NCBI GenBank assembly: GCA_020726505.1
Contig: JAHLEZ010000001.1
Coordinates: 3,534,001-3,598,000 of the forward strand
From: Leptodontidium sp. MPI-SDFR-AT-0119
Taxonomy: Eukaryota; Ascomycota; Leotiomycetes; Helotiales; Leptodontidiaceae
DNA: 64,000 bases
Direction of reading: 5' to 3'
Shown: positions 46,718 to 58,395 of the stretch, one piece after another
How positions within the stretch are numbered: position 1 is the first letter of the stretch
Layout of the letters: every line of letters starts with the position of its first letter
The notes under the pieces: generated by a model
Told to the model about the DNA's origin: nothing
Databases searched by the model: none
The model's input: only the letters and a program-made list of their open reading frames with translations
Translations under genes and position numbers: made by a program

Positions 46718-47244
46718 GTGTTTTTGGGTGAAGCGAGGAGTTGCTAGTCCTGGGCATTCTTTGGGTTATGCTTAAAAAGATGGGATGATAGGACTAGGGT
46801 CCGTGACTTTTATAGAGTTGTGGTAGAATTTGGAAAAGCCTTGGGCTTTGAAGTTCTAAATAAACGATGCCCCTTTTGTCCTTCTCGTATTTCTTTCTTT
46901 CTAAATAGGTACCATCAGGAGGGCATCCAAAATCTTTTCTTTGAAGGGTGCAAGGCAGTGTGGTGCACCGTGCCACAATTGTTGGTTATTTTCACTCCTT
47001 TTTGAGGAAATAAAAGTGCTGCTTAGAATTATGCCTTGACAAACGTAAACATCAACACTCTCCAGAAGCGACTTTGGATGAGTCAGCATCCACGATCGCG
47101 GGCGCGGGGCTTGTGACATCAGGTTGCCAGTATTCAAGCCAGTACAAAGAAGTTGCCTCTGCTGAGATAAATATTCTACGACGTCCGCCCCAGACCCATC
47201 GCTCGCCCTGCGCGGATACACATCTGCGCCCCTCATCTTATTTA
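46718..47244. other. Intergenic, end of decayed block
   Basis: 527 bp between the broken gene and the YML020W-like start; it holds the latter's promoter. The frame from 47074 is in phase with the downstream gene but begins without ATG, so I treat it as untranslated leader. Confidence 0.5.
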
Positions 47245-49902
47245 ATGGGGCCATTACGGAAATCCAAACGAGCACGAACGAAGCCTCCAAGCGTGGACGA
47301 ACCGGTGGTTGGAAGCGCCTCAGCCTTGCCACAAGTCGAGGCCAGCTCATCCACGACGATACCCACGACGATACCCATGACGCCAGTTACCGATGCTACT
47401 AAAGATGTTGTCGACAAAAACTATGATGCCCCAACGCCGCTGAAAAATATCAAGGCGGAGGCTAGCTCCTCGAAGCCAGTACGTTTGCGAATACCACACC
47501 GTCTTTCAAATACTAACTCGTCTTGTAGCTCAACACTAAAGGAAGTTGGTATGGAACTTGGCCTCGAAAGTCAAAGGCTTCTACCCAGGTAGCCAGAGAA
47601 TCTATTCTGGCAGATAAGCCAACGAACTCCTCTACTGCGGATTTAAGTCGATTCGAACCGAAAAAATCCCCAACCACCACACCAGCCAGACCACCTTCGA
47701 TGTACCTTGGGAAAAGCAAGGAGACTTTGGATATCACTATGGGAGGCACTCTGGACTCGGAGGTTTTGGCAGACAATGATGACAAGAAGGGAGATCAGAG
47801 CCCGCCAAATGGGGAGACTTCCACGGTGGATGAACCTCAGAAGGCTCAAGCGGAAGCTCCTGAAATCTCGAGCCCACGAAAGACAGAGAAGGATACTGTC
47901 AGACCTGCCACGTCGTCTGGCTGGTTAGGTACTTGGCTTAACAGGCCAACTGCGGAAGTGTCCACTACAACTGATAAGCCTCCCGAGACTGTTGAAGTTG
48001 TAGATAAACCCCCAGTGCTTGGGGAGCAAGCCCCCGAGACTCCAGAAGTTCCACCAGCAACTCCCCAAGTAGATATTCCTCCACAGCCTACTACGCAACC
48101 TCCGGCACCTTCTTGGTTTGGATTATGGTCAACTGCGGCACCATCTACTGTCATAGAGGCTCCCACACAACAACTCCCAGTGAAAGTTCCTGAAAATGAT
48201 CCAGACACAGTAATGGAAGATGCACCACCATCAGTACCACCCGCAATATCTGCATCAGAACAACCCGTTCCAGCCGCAGGGTCGAGTTGGGCGTTTTGGT
48301 CCACAGAGACCGCTAAAAAGCCGAATAAGCTTCCAGAAAAGTCTGTGGAATCAGGCGAGCTTGCGGTGGCTGGTGAATCTTCTGAGAACAAACCTGAGCC
48401 TGCAAAGACTGCAACGGTCAAAGAGACCAAAAAGGCAAAATCAAGTAAAAGGAGCCGACCACAGTCTACCGAGGTTGATGAGACTGCACTGAAAGCCGCC
48501 CAACCAGAATCATCAAAAGCTACATCTTCTCCAAGCCCGGCAGCTGGCAAAATAGTACCTCCAAATTTGTTGATCCCTTCGGTGAGAAGCACTTATAGAC
48601 TGGTTGAGAATCCGTCTATCCTTCAGCAGATTACCCGTCTGATTCTGCACGGCCATCAGCAACCTGTAAACCATGTTTTCCTGACTAAGGAGCCTCCCAA
48701 AATCAAGAAAGCCCTGGCCATAGGAATCCATGGTCTCTTTCCAGCGCCTTTACTTAGGACCGTAATTGGGCAGCCAACAGGGACTTCGATTAGGTTCGCA
48801 AATCACGCATCAGATGCAATCAGAAGATGGGCAGACAAGAATGGATCTCTCGACTGTGAAATCGAGAAGGTTGCACTCGAAGGCGAAGGAAAAATCGCTG
48901 AAAGAGTTGACAACCTCTGGAAACTACTCCTCAACTGGATAGATCATGTCCGAAAGGCAGATTTTGTTTTGATTGCCTGTCACTCTCAAGGCGTACCAGT
49001 TGCCGTAATGCTCGTGGCCAAGCTCGTCGAGTTCGGCGTTGTTACCACCGGAAAGATCGGTATTTGTGCAATGGCTGGAGTGTCACTGGGTCCATTTGCC
49101 GATTACAAGTCCAGGTTATTCAGCGGGTCAGCTGGAGAGCTTTTTGAGTTCGCGAATCCAGAGAGCGTCGTATCCAAAAGATATGAGGATTCGCTGAAGG
49201 TCGCGGTGAAGTATGGGGTCAGGATCACTTACTGCGGATCGATTGACGATCAACTGGTGTCTATGGAGGTTCGTACGTTCTTGTCCTGCTTTGTGTCAAC
49301 TACTAACAGACAGCAGTCTTCGATATTTTCCACTGTCAGCCATCCCTACATTTTTAGGGCCGTGTTTGTGGATGGTAGAATACATGCTCCAGACTTGTAA
49401 GTTTTCTCCATGTAGAAGTTGGAAGTCAACTACTGACCGTTTCTTAGTCTGTCACATCTCGTTGGATTTGCATTGAAACTGCGGAACCTGGGGGTTTCTG
49501 ACCACGGTCTGATCAGGGAACTCTCGGCACCGCTAGCAGGAAGCTTGTACACTGGAGAGGGGCATTCACGGCTCTATGATGATGGGAACGTCTACGAGTA
49601 AGTTTGATGAATCTAGTTTCTTATAGGCCACTAATAGGGCTAGTCTTGCGGTCGAATACGCTCTGGAGACGACCTCAGTAGGCGACGTTCCACTTGACAT
49701 CAAGAAGTACGAGATCCCCACCAACGCAAATCCATATGTTCTCCCGTGGATTATGCGTGGACTTTTAGAGGAAGACTTCGTAAAAACGGAGCTTGATCAA
49801 GAGACAACGCAGCTGCTGAAGCAGTTTGATGACTGGAAGCCAGCGACAAAGGTGCTCAAGGATGTAAAGTATCGACTCGAAGCAGTCCGTTCGAAGCTAT
49901 GA
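47245..49902 (+). CDS. YML020W-like alpha/beta-hydrolase-fold protein
   Basis: Exons 47245-47478, 47529-49268, 49314-49396, 49448-49597 and 49644-49902, giving 821 aa. The N-terminal half is disordered and Pro/Ser/Glu-rich, with recurring Trp motifs 'GSWYGTWP', 'GWLGTWLNRP', 'SWFGLWS' and 'SSWAFWST', a short-motif repeat characteristic of the fungal YML020W family. The C-terminal half (about 420-821) is a hydrolase-like domain: 'KKALAIGIHGLFP', nucleophile-elbow-like 'VLIACHSQGVPVAVML', 'GKIGICAMAGVSLGPF' and 'YCGSIDDQLVSME', the latter a likely acid position. Catalysis has not been shown for the family to my knowledge, so lipase or esterase activity is an inference. The donor of intron 2 is GTTCGT. 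The gene is intact immediately next to the decayed block. Confidence 0.85.
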
Positions 49903-50467
49903 TATGGATAACGAATTACAGGATATGGGCAACGGGTCGGCGCTGACTGGGTTTGGATTTGGGTTATAACAGGATCCCTAGAGGAGCGAGATTTGGCGTT
50001 GGAGATGATGTAGATGGTGTTTGCAAGAAGAATGATACCCGCACATTAACTTGACCTGATATTTCTTTGAAGAGTAGCCAAGCGAAGAGGCATTCATTGC
50101 TAGCAAGCAGCGGTCACCACATTCATTTACCCTCTAACAATTCCCTCGCAATAATCAAACACAAATCAGCTTCACGCCAATTGCAACGTCAGAATCCGAA
50201 CCGAGCCGAGCCCCATTTTGATTCTGGCATCCCACGTGACCTACCAGGGTCCCGATAGCCCCTCCCTGTTTGCCGTAGCGTCATGCAAGAGAGCAAGGCT
50301 GCAGACCGGTGCCTTTCTCTTCAACCACGCGACAATCAATATCTCGAATTCAAAACAAACAAAACATACCATCAACCACAGCCACGCTCTTTTACGCTTT
50401 TGGACAGTCACACTTCACCATAAATTGCTTTTGGCATTAGAAAAATATCCTTACAACATTCCTTTCG
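49903..50467. other. Intergenic, DOT1 promoter and leader
   Basis: 565 bp, no gene. A long A/C-rich leader at about 50330-50400 precedes the DOT1 ATG. Confidence 0.5.
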
Positions 50468-52065
50468 ATGTTCGGTGGCGTCAAGTCTGGTATTCAGCGC
50501 AGGAAGGGCATTGTGTCCACTGTGAGGGTCCAGACCGAGAGAAGACCAGCACCCCTCCCCTCTGTTGAAAGAGCCAGACAGCAAACTTCTCAAGGGCCTC
50601 AGCAGTCCCGAGACTCGTCTGCCCGACCCTCTCCATCCTCTGCGACTGCCAGCCCAGGGACACCTGCTACACCCTCCTCCGATTTAAATGAATCGTCCCA
50701 TCTGCGACCACCGAAGCGCAAGGCTGCCAGACAACTATCTCCAAGCACCCAGCCCATCATGAGTGATTCTAGCAATGATAGCGGTGATTCCGATATGGAG
50801 TTTGGTGACCATAAGTCGTATAAGAGACTGAGGATAGATCATGAGGTGGACGAAAAGCGACGGCTCCGATCAAAACATGCTTTCTCGGAAGAAGATGGCG
50901 GTAGATTTCCTATGATTCATGCGGCGGATCTTGTTCCAGAGTCCGGGAACTCGAGATCAGCCGCTGCCTCGTCCGAAAATGTCATTGTAAAGCTGAAGTA
51001 CCCCAGTGCTTCTCAGCGCGAAAGGTATTGCGCCCTCTCTACTGATGAGACTATAGCCAGGCTAACATGTTGGATTACAGGTTCTACTTGGACTTTGGCA
51101 AAGACAAAATTGATTCGTTGGAAGAGATAGTCAATGTTGCTAGGATCGTTCGGGATGTTTACTTGACGAGCAAGCAGGCGAAAGTTTTCACAGCACCTAC
51201 TTCTGGAGTCATCAGACGGCTAGTGAAGGCTCAAAATGCCATAACTTCCAGCAAAAAGAAGAAGCTAGACCCAAGCTTGCTTCAAGACTTCAAGAATGCG
51301 GTCAATTTCTACAACGCCACGATGCAAGGTCTTCTCGATAACAAAACTCTCGCCACCAACTTAGATAACATGCACCACCTGCCGTTAGAGATGGTTCAGT
51401 TCATCTTGCAACAAGTTTACGATCGAGCTGTTTCACCCAGCGTCGACCTTCTTCGAAACTACAAAACAGGATCGGATGAGGTCTACGGAGAGCTCCTCTC
51501 GCCCTTTGTTGACAGAGTCCTGGTACAGTGTGGGCTCAAGTCCGACCAGGTTTTCGTGGATTTGGGATCCGGGGTTGGGAATGTTGTGTTGCAAGCGGCG
51601 CTGGAGTTTGGCTGTGAAAGTTGGGGTTGTGAGATGATGCCAAATGCTTGCGAACTGGCGAAAAAGCAAGCAGCAGAGTTCAAAGCTCGTTGCCGTCTCT
51701 GGGGACTCGCGACTGGTAAAGTCCGACTCGAAGAGGGCAACTTCTTGGAGAACGCGGCTATCGGTCAGGTGTTGAGAAGGGCAGACGTTGTTCTTGTCAA
51801 CAATGAGGTGTTTACGTCGAAAACCAATGATGCACTCAGGCTTCTATTCCTCGACTTAAAGGATGGATGCCACATCATTTCATTACAATCCTTTGCTGTC
51901 GGCCACGAGCGCAACCATGACGACCCGGCCAACTTGATTCAGAACATCAACTACGGCACTTTCGGCGATCGGGATGTTAGTTGGACGGGGAGTGGTGGCA
52001 AGTACTTTATTGCTACCAAGGATGAAGGTCACCTCGCTAGGATGCGTGCTGCAAACAACAGATAA
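50468..52065 (+). CDS. dot1: DOT1 histone H3-K79 methyltransferase
   Basis: Exons 50468-51024 and 51081-52065 (donor GTATTG, acceptor TACAG, Arg codon split), giving 513 aa. The N-terminal ~180 residues are disordered, basic and Ser/Pro-rich, with possible nuclear-localisation and DNA-binding basic patches ('KRKAARQ', 'KRLRIDHEVDEKRRLRSK'). The catalytic region includes 'VYGELLSPFVDRVLVQCGL', SAM-binding motif I 'VFVDLGSGVGNVVLQAALE', 'SWGCEMMPNACELAKKQ' and 'ADVVLVNNEVFTSKTNDALR', closing with 'SWTGSGGKYFIATKDE'. These are diagnostic of Dot1, a non-SET methyltransferase that modifies Lys79 of nucleosomal H3 and influences telomeric silencing and checkpoint signalling. Length is normal for filamentous fungi. 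Confidence 0.95.
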
Positions 52066-52240
52066 TCTGTTCATGAAGTGTCTAATTAGCCTGTGGTTAT
52101 AGCGTTTTTTCGGAGTTTGGGTACAGAGCGAGCGATGATGGGATGAGACATGACGGAATAGAATGTAGAATACTGACAAGAGCGAGCAATACGCAAGATG
52201 TTGTAGAAGGAAGCGGTCAATAAAACTCGATACCCAAGTC

Positions 52241-52976
52241 TCATCTCTCATCGAATGCCCTGTTCATCTCTTCTGCTTCCCTTCCCTTCCTAGCCATCCA
52301 TCGATCAATCAGCTCTTTGTTCTCAGCCTTCAGATCCTTGACTTTCTGCTCCGACATATTCAACTGTAAGTTGAGCGAAATAACCTCATCATGAACATCC
52401 TAGAACTCGTCAGCAAAAGCTCCCTACCATCACCCGAAGAGCACCTACATCAAGCAACTTCGTCTTCCCCTTCAACTCCTCGTCCCTATCCTTCAGCCTC
52501 TGTGCAAGATACGCCCTATCCCTCGACAACTCCTCGATCTGTTTCGTCTCCGCCTTACTCTTCGCCCGCAACTTAACCAACTCTGCCTCCGCGCTCTTGA
52601 TCCGAGCTTGAAGCTGCCCGTTCGACCTCAAGCTTTCCGCAAGATCCCGTCTCAAATGCCCAGCGCCGTCGTTTGTTCCTGTGGGCTGTGGGGAGTCTCG
52701 GGCTTTGGTATCGGAGGGAGGGGGAGATGACCAGAGATTCGTGGCTTTGTCTGCTTCGAGTTCGGCTGTGCGGTCGAGGAGATTGGTAACTATTGGACAC
52801 GTTAATATAAATACTAATTTGAGTTTTGAGTTTTATAAGAAGAGAGTTGAAGCCTTTTGATAAAGGGGAGACCTACAAGCTTCTATCAAATCGGCGTCCA
52901 GTTTCTGGTAGCTGGCTTGCTCGCGCTGGTCGCGGTCTTGGAGGGCTTGAATATATTCATCGCGCCATGAAGTCAT
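52241..52976 (-). CDS. atg16: ATG16 autophagy protein
   Basis: Exons 52976-52877, 52789-52449 and 52399-52241, giving 199 aa. The N-terminal '[19 protein letters not shown]' is the Atg5-binding helix of fungal Atg16. After a short linker, a long heptad-rich coiled coil runs from about residue 80 to the end ('[20 protein letters not shown]', '[20 protein letters not shown]', '[20 protein letters not shown]'). Atg16 dimerises and holds the Atg12-Atg5 conjugate on the phagophore to direct Atg8 lipidation. No WD40 domain is attached, as expected for fungi. Introns have GTAGGT donors. It is head-to-head with YPT7 across about 500 bp. Confidence 0.92.
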
Positions 52977-53477
52977 GATTCGTCGTTATTTTCGCATGTG
53001 GTGATGAGGAGTATAGAAAACCCTACATCATTAGCTCCCGTGAATGAAAGGATATCTGAAGTTTGAAAGTTTGTGCGAGAGGAGAGGAGAGGCTGAACTC
53101 TGATTGTCGATAAAGTGCTTGTGACATTGCTTTGCTCCAAGGCTGCAGGTTAGAGAGCCTGGTCTGGTCTGGCGTGTCACACGATAGGCTGGAGCTTTAG
53201 GCGCTAGCTAGCGGTAATGAGGCATGCTGAGGTGTGCTGCAGCTGCATCTCCAGCCTCTCTTCTTCAACGACGAGACAATCCCGAACATCGATAACTCAC
53301 AAACGCTCCACCATACGCCGACTGGAAAGAAAGACGATAATTTTGTGAGGAAAGCACGCATACGACCCCTTTCGTTCTTGAGGGCCGCTTGATACGAGTT
53401 GAGGAAGCTTGTCCCGCTCGTTATCGCGCATCAACACTACTACCTCCCACCTACCTACCTTCCAGCCGCTCTCCGCA
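52977..53477. promoter_or_regulatory. Shared divergent promoter region ATG16 / YPT7
   Basis: 501 bp between two start codons of genes that both act in autophagy and vacuole fusion. CT-rich leader before the YPT7 ATG (53390-53477). No specific site identified. Confidence 0.6.
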
Positions 53478-54467
53478 ATGGCGTCTAGAAAGAAGGTCTT
53501 GCTTAAGGTTTGGAATACCTACTCTGTGATATCGCGCATGTGTGAAAGAATGCGAATGCTGAGTGTGGTTTTAGGTCATTATCCTGGGCGACAGCGGTGT
53601 AGGCAAGACAAGTTTGATGAACCAATATGTACGTCCCGCACCTGGATCTTGCTCCTAGATACTGGCAGATGGTATCTCCGCACGGGATGAGGGACTGATA
53701 CCTAGGCAGGTCAACAAGAAGTTCAGCGCGAGTTACAAGGCTACGATTGGGGCGGATTTCTTGACAAAGGAGGTCTTGGTTGATGATCGCTTGGTCACTA
53801 TGCAGGCACGGCCCTTCCCACGAGATCATACTTGATAATGGGTGGATTGCTGATGGGATACATAGCTCTGGGATACAGCTGGACAGGAGAGATTCCAATC
53901 GTTAGGCGTTGCGTTCTACAGAGGTGCCGACTGCTGCGTGCTGGTCTACGATGTCAACAACTCTAAGAGTTTCGATACGCTTGATAGCTGGAGAGACGAG
54001 TTCCTGATCCAGGCTTCGCCGAGAGATCCTGATAGCTTTCCCTTTGTGAGTTGGCACGCTACTTGGGATGTTGGAGGGTGTGCTAAGTAGATTGTAGGTC
54101 GTGCTAGGCAACAAGATCGATGTGGAAGAGAATAAGAGAGTGGTAAGTTTGGAGTTTGTTTTGAGTGTAAGGGGGAATAACTGATGAGGAAACAGATATC
54201 CTCGAAACGGGCTATGACCTTCTGCCAATCCAAGGGTGGAATTCCATACTTTGAGACCAGTGCAAAGGAAGCTATCAACGTAGAGCAAGCATTTGAGGGT
54301 ATATACTCCGATTTCCCCTTCACAAGTAGTCAAGTAGCAATACTAACTTCCATAAAGTCATTGCAAGAAATGCCCTTGCCCAGGAAGAATCCGAGGAGTT
54401 CAGCGGCGACTTCTCAGATCCCATCAACATCCATATCGAGAGCGACAGAGACGGGTGCGCATGCTAG
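53478..54467 (+). CDS. ypt7: YPT7/Rab7 small GTPase
   Basis: Seven exons: 53478-53507, 53575-53628, 53710-53805, 53866-54045, 54098-54142, 54196-54298 and 54358-54467, giving 205 aa, the standard Ypt7 length. G motifs are all present: P-loop '[14 protein letters not shown]', switch I '[14 protein letters not shown]', '[20 protein letters not shown]', '[12 protein letters not shown]' and '[16 protein letters not shown]'. The C-terminal 'DRDGCAC' is a double-geranylgeranylation signal. Ypt7 directs fusion of vacuoles, late endosomes and autophagosomes through HOPS. The third intron (53806-53865) must begin GC rather than GT to keep '[12 protein letters not shown]' intact. Confidence 0.96.
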
Positions 54468-56041
54468 AACATTGCTGAAAGTAAAGAGAGAAAGGAAAGA
54501 AAGAAAGACAGTGCAGCGTTTTCCTCTATTTCGGATTTGAATTTCCTTTTTTTCCGCGGTTGGTAACATCCAGTTTCCTGTCCTATGTCGCTTGCCTGCT
54601 TGAGAGAGAGCCTGTTTTCTTCCTCTTTTCTAGCTTGCTCAGCCCAGTGTTACAGAGTAAAGGGTAGAGAAGCAAGGGTGGGGATTGATGGGATGAGATG
54701 TGGAGTGGGATTTGGAAGGGTGTTTGTTGTACATAGGGATCATACACGGCGCTTTGGTGTCTGCGTCTCCTTGTTTATACAGAATGCTTAATGGTCTTTG
54801 AGATGTCTTTTTTGGTCTCTGTTCGTTTCTTGAGAGATTGTGAGATGAGCTAGAGATGAGTTGATCGGTGTAGGTGGGATGCTTTTGTTAAGATCTGGAT
54901 CTGGAGTGTGCAGAGATAGATTACACTTCTTTACAGGCTCAAATGCGTGATAATTCTGCAGCTTCGTGGAGTTACTGGTCTTACCGGTCGCTTTCATACA
55001 GATTATGAAATGGTGGATTCTGTTGGATTACAACCTGGTGAGGGTTGCCAAAAGTGTGAATACAGCGAGCTCACCCACTCACTCTCTGTTTCTGGCGAGG
55101 GAAAGTCTATTGGCCGACGCTCTCTTTTATACATCTTTCTTTGCATCATCACATATGGTATAGATTTGCTTCAGTGAATAGATAGGGGCCTTTTCATGTC
55201 AGCACCTTCTTGTTGTCATGTAAATATCAGAAGAGAGAATTAACGGTGATGTAGAGGAAGGAGGTTAGGTATTGAGAAGTCTGGAACTGCACCCAATAGT
55301 TCGTTTCTCTTGAGAAGAAAATATAACCACTTTGCTGGTCTTTTTTTGAGAACTTATCCTGAAAATAAACGACGACACTTCTCAAGCCAACGTCAAGGTT
55401 GACCCACAAGCTCTTGGACTTCAGGAATCAACCCCTCACTTGAAGTCTCCTTATCATCACCTATCTTTATGGACAAAGACATAACAGTCACAGCAAATTG
55501 TTTACCCAAACCCAAGAGATACACAACAATCAACCCTTACGATAGAAGACACAGAGAGAAAAGCCAGCCAGTCAAAACATCACAAGACGCCAAAAAACGC
55601 AGACTCATGCAGGAACTCCTCTAGCCAGCCTTCAGCGCCTATCTCACGTCCTTATCACTATCCACCGTCGGATCCAGCTGCCTATCGGAGCCAAGACTGC
55701 AATCACGACTTCAGCCAACAGGGGTGTCACAGATACAACGTCGGGTCTCGAATTGCGACAACCTTGAAGATTACTGTGTTGTGTGCAACGACTTCGAATT
55801 CTGCTTCTCTGTCCTGTCCTGTCCTGTCCTATATGACCTGCACGAAACGAATACTAGAGAATGCACTGCTGATGAATAGTATGAATTACGACATTTGATC
55901 TGGTGGAATTCCATGATTGCGATCTTTCTCAGGTTTCGATCTGTGTGACAGGGTCCAACAATTGCAGCCAACCAACCCACTTTACGAACGGAGCTTGAGA
56001 GATATACTTTGAAAGGGAGGGATATCAGGGAAATCGCTACA
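54468..56041. other. Long intergenic region, no gene recognised
   Basis: 1.57 kb holding the YPT7 3' end and the transporter promoter. Short frames only. A small (GTCCT)4 repeat sits at 55811-55830. Confidence 0.55.
55811..55830 (+). repeat. (GTCCT)4 tandem repeat
   Basis: Four perfect 5-bp units in the intergenic region upstream of the DMT transporter gene. Confidence 0.9.
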
Positions 56042-57503
56042 ATGAGTGCCCAAGAGCCTCCGGTTCCGCCAGCTGTGGCTGCAGAAGTACTGGCTTCGAG
56101 GGATAGATCGATAGACCTGCATCGCAGACAATCTCACGATAGACATTCCCTGGCCTCTGTGCCTTCGGGAACAAAGACACAAGGCTTCAGAGCTGGTGTC
56201 GGGTTAGGGAATGTGGCCAGGCGGACTTTGGGGATCTTCCTTTTACTGGTGACAGTTGGATTATGGACCAGTTCGAACTTCTTGACGAGTGTAAGGAACC
56301 CCCACCTTCTCTCCCCTCCAGTCACTTTTGCTGACATTTGTGGTAGTATATCTTCGCCGATAATACATACTCCAAACCGTACTTCGTCACATATTTCAAC
56401 ACGGCGTTCTTTGCCATATCATTGATTCCGATCCTTTGGAGGATATCACATCAGCATGGCTTCTCTCACATCAGGACATCTATGGCTGAGTTCTGGCAGC
56501 GGGGGAAAACGAGTTACAAAGCCATAGGCAGCAAATCTGGGGGCGATGAAGATGAAGAGGACCCCATGTCGGGATCTCATTCAAGATTATTGGTGGATAA
56601 TGATGTTGGGCCAGCTTTGAGCTTATCTGGAGACCCCCAGTCTCAAGACGAGATGCTGAGTGTATCGGAAACTGCGTGGCTCAGTCTGGAATTCTGCTTC
56701 CTTTGGTTTGCGGCTAATTACTTGGTTGCGGCTTGTTTGGAATATACTAGCGTCGCGAGCTCGACTATCTTGACTTCAACTAGCAGTATCTGGACGTTGA
56801 TCTTCGGAGCGTTGGTCAGGGTGGAGCATTTCTCCTACAAGAAACTCATTGGGGTCTTGGCTTCGTTATCTGGGATTATCTTGATCTCGTCAGTGGATCT
56901 TTCGAGGAAGGATAATGATGACCATCGGGGAAACTTCCCGCACAAGTCTCAAGGGGAGATTGCTCTTGGAGACGCCATGGCTTTTGGAAGTGCGGTTCTG
57001 TATGGCATCTATGCCGTTTTCATGACGAAGCGGATTGGGAATGAGGATCGTGTGAGCATGCCGCTGTTCTTCGGGTTGGTTGGCCTGTTTAATGTGATCT
57101 TCTTGTGGCCGGGCTTTGTGATCCTGCATTTCACTGGAGTGGAGAAGTTTGCCTTGCCGCCCACGAGCAAGGTCTGGGTTGTCATACTGGTATGTTCCGA
57201 GATCTATCTGTACTTGGAAGATGTACTGACGCGTGATAGTCGAATGCTGCGTCCTCCTTCATTGCAGATTACTGCTGGGCATATGCGATGCTGCTCACCA
57301 CGCCTTTGTTGGTGACAGTAGGATTATCGATGACAATCCCATTGTCTTTGATTGGGCAAATGATCATTAGCAAGCAATACTCGAGTGCGCTGTACTGGGT
57401 AGGGGCTTTGATTGTCTTGCTCTCATTCTTGTTTATCAATCATGAGAGTCGAGATGAGGATGAGCCTCACCCCCGACGCGAAGGTATTGATAATGTTGCT
57501 TGA
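56042..57503 (+). CDS. DMT-superfamily transporter, SLC35F/YML018C-like
   Basis: Exons 56042-56290, 56347-57189 and 57240-57503, all phase 0, giving 451 aa. About ten hydrophobic segments: the first at 'RTLGIFLLLVTVGLWTSSNF', the next after splicing 'YIFADNTYSKPYFVTYFNTA', a conserved mark of the YML018C/THI74 and SLC35F5 group. The later half has 'EFCFLWFAANYLVAACLEYT', 'SSTILTSTSSIWTLIFG', 'LIGVLASLSGIILISSVD', 'DAMAFGSAVLYGIYAVFMTK' and 'YCWAYAMLLTTPLLVTVGLS'. Between the two repeats lies a hydrophilic acidic loop of about 75 residues. Yeast YML018C is a vacuolar membrane protein of unknown substrate; SLC35F relatives are putative solute carriers. Substrate and compartment here are inferred only. 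Confidence 0.88.
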
Positions 57504-58395
57504 ATGCCTGCATATCCAAGCGGTTGGCTTTTCGGATGGTGTGGATATTCCAGTGGGCCAGATATGGGATTAGACTTCTCGTTGAATGAGCATGGATCCA
57601 GACTTAGACGGGTTCTGATCGGTCCGTGGAGAAGATTAGAGGACGGAGAGGACTCACGTTGGTGGTATCTGTCATCTAGCTGGCCCTATCGCGACGTCGC
57701 GGACGAGAAGCTTCTAGGGGGTTATCAGCGGTGGTTCACCGGCAATGGAGAGTGAGACCAACACTTGCTGCAGACTCTGGCTCAGGCAGACCCTTTAATA
57801 AGTAAGGATGGCGCATGACGAACCAAGATCGGGAAGTCTATAAGGTTGATATAGACCGTGAATGCTGTCAACACTGGCTTCGGTAGGCAAATGGGCTGCA
57901 GGTGGATTTCATACGATTTTGGCCAGCAAGACATTTGACGAACATTACATTCAAGAGACAGGGTTATTACTCGCAACAAAACAACACGCCATTTCATTCA
58001 ACTTTCGAAGATAAGTAACCAATTGTCGTTTTCCTCAATTCGTGTTTAAGGTCGAGAGGGCCGGAGGTCTAGACTTCGCTTCTAATTGCTGTCTCCCTCC
58101 GCGGTCGGTCGCTCTTTCCTTTTCTTCGCGATGTTGACTCGAACCGAGATTTCATTTTCAGAGGGGCTATCGCCCACCTCTCTTCATATCTCTTCCCTTT
58201 TCGATCTCGATCTTCTTTTCATCGCAACCTCCAACCCTCCTCCCAGGCATCGCCTGCCATCCCTTCTTCCTTTTCTCTTCTCTCCTATTACATATTTTCG
58301 TCTGTTGTTTGGACTTCGTCAGGCGTCCTTCACCCTCTTTCAATCGCAACAATCGTCCCAGCACCATAACAACACACCTATCTGACAACGCAGTA
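57504..58395. other. Intergenic with long CT-rich leader
   Basis: 892 bp, no gene. A pyrimidine-rich plus-strand stretch (58080-58300) just before the next ATG is typical of a fungal promoter/5' leader. Confidence 0.55.

Noticed and set aside
47846..48592. 248-aa minus-strand frame
   Set aside because: Antisense of the disordered half of the YML020W-like protein.
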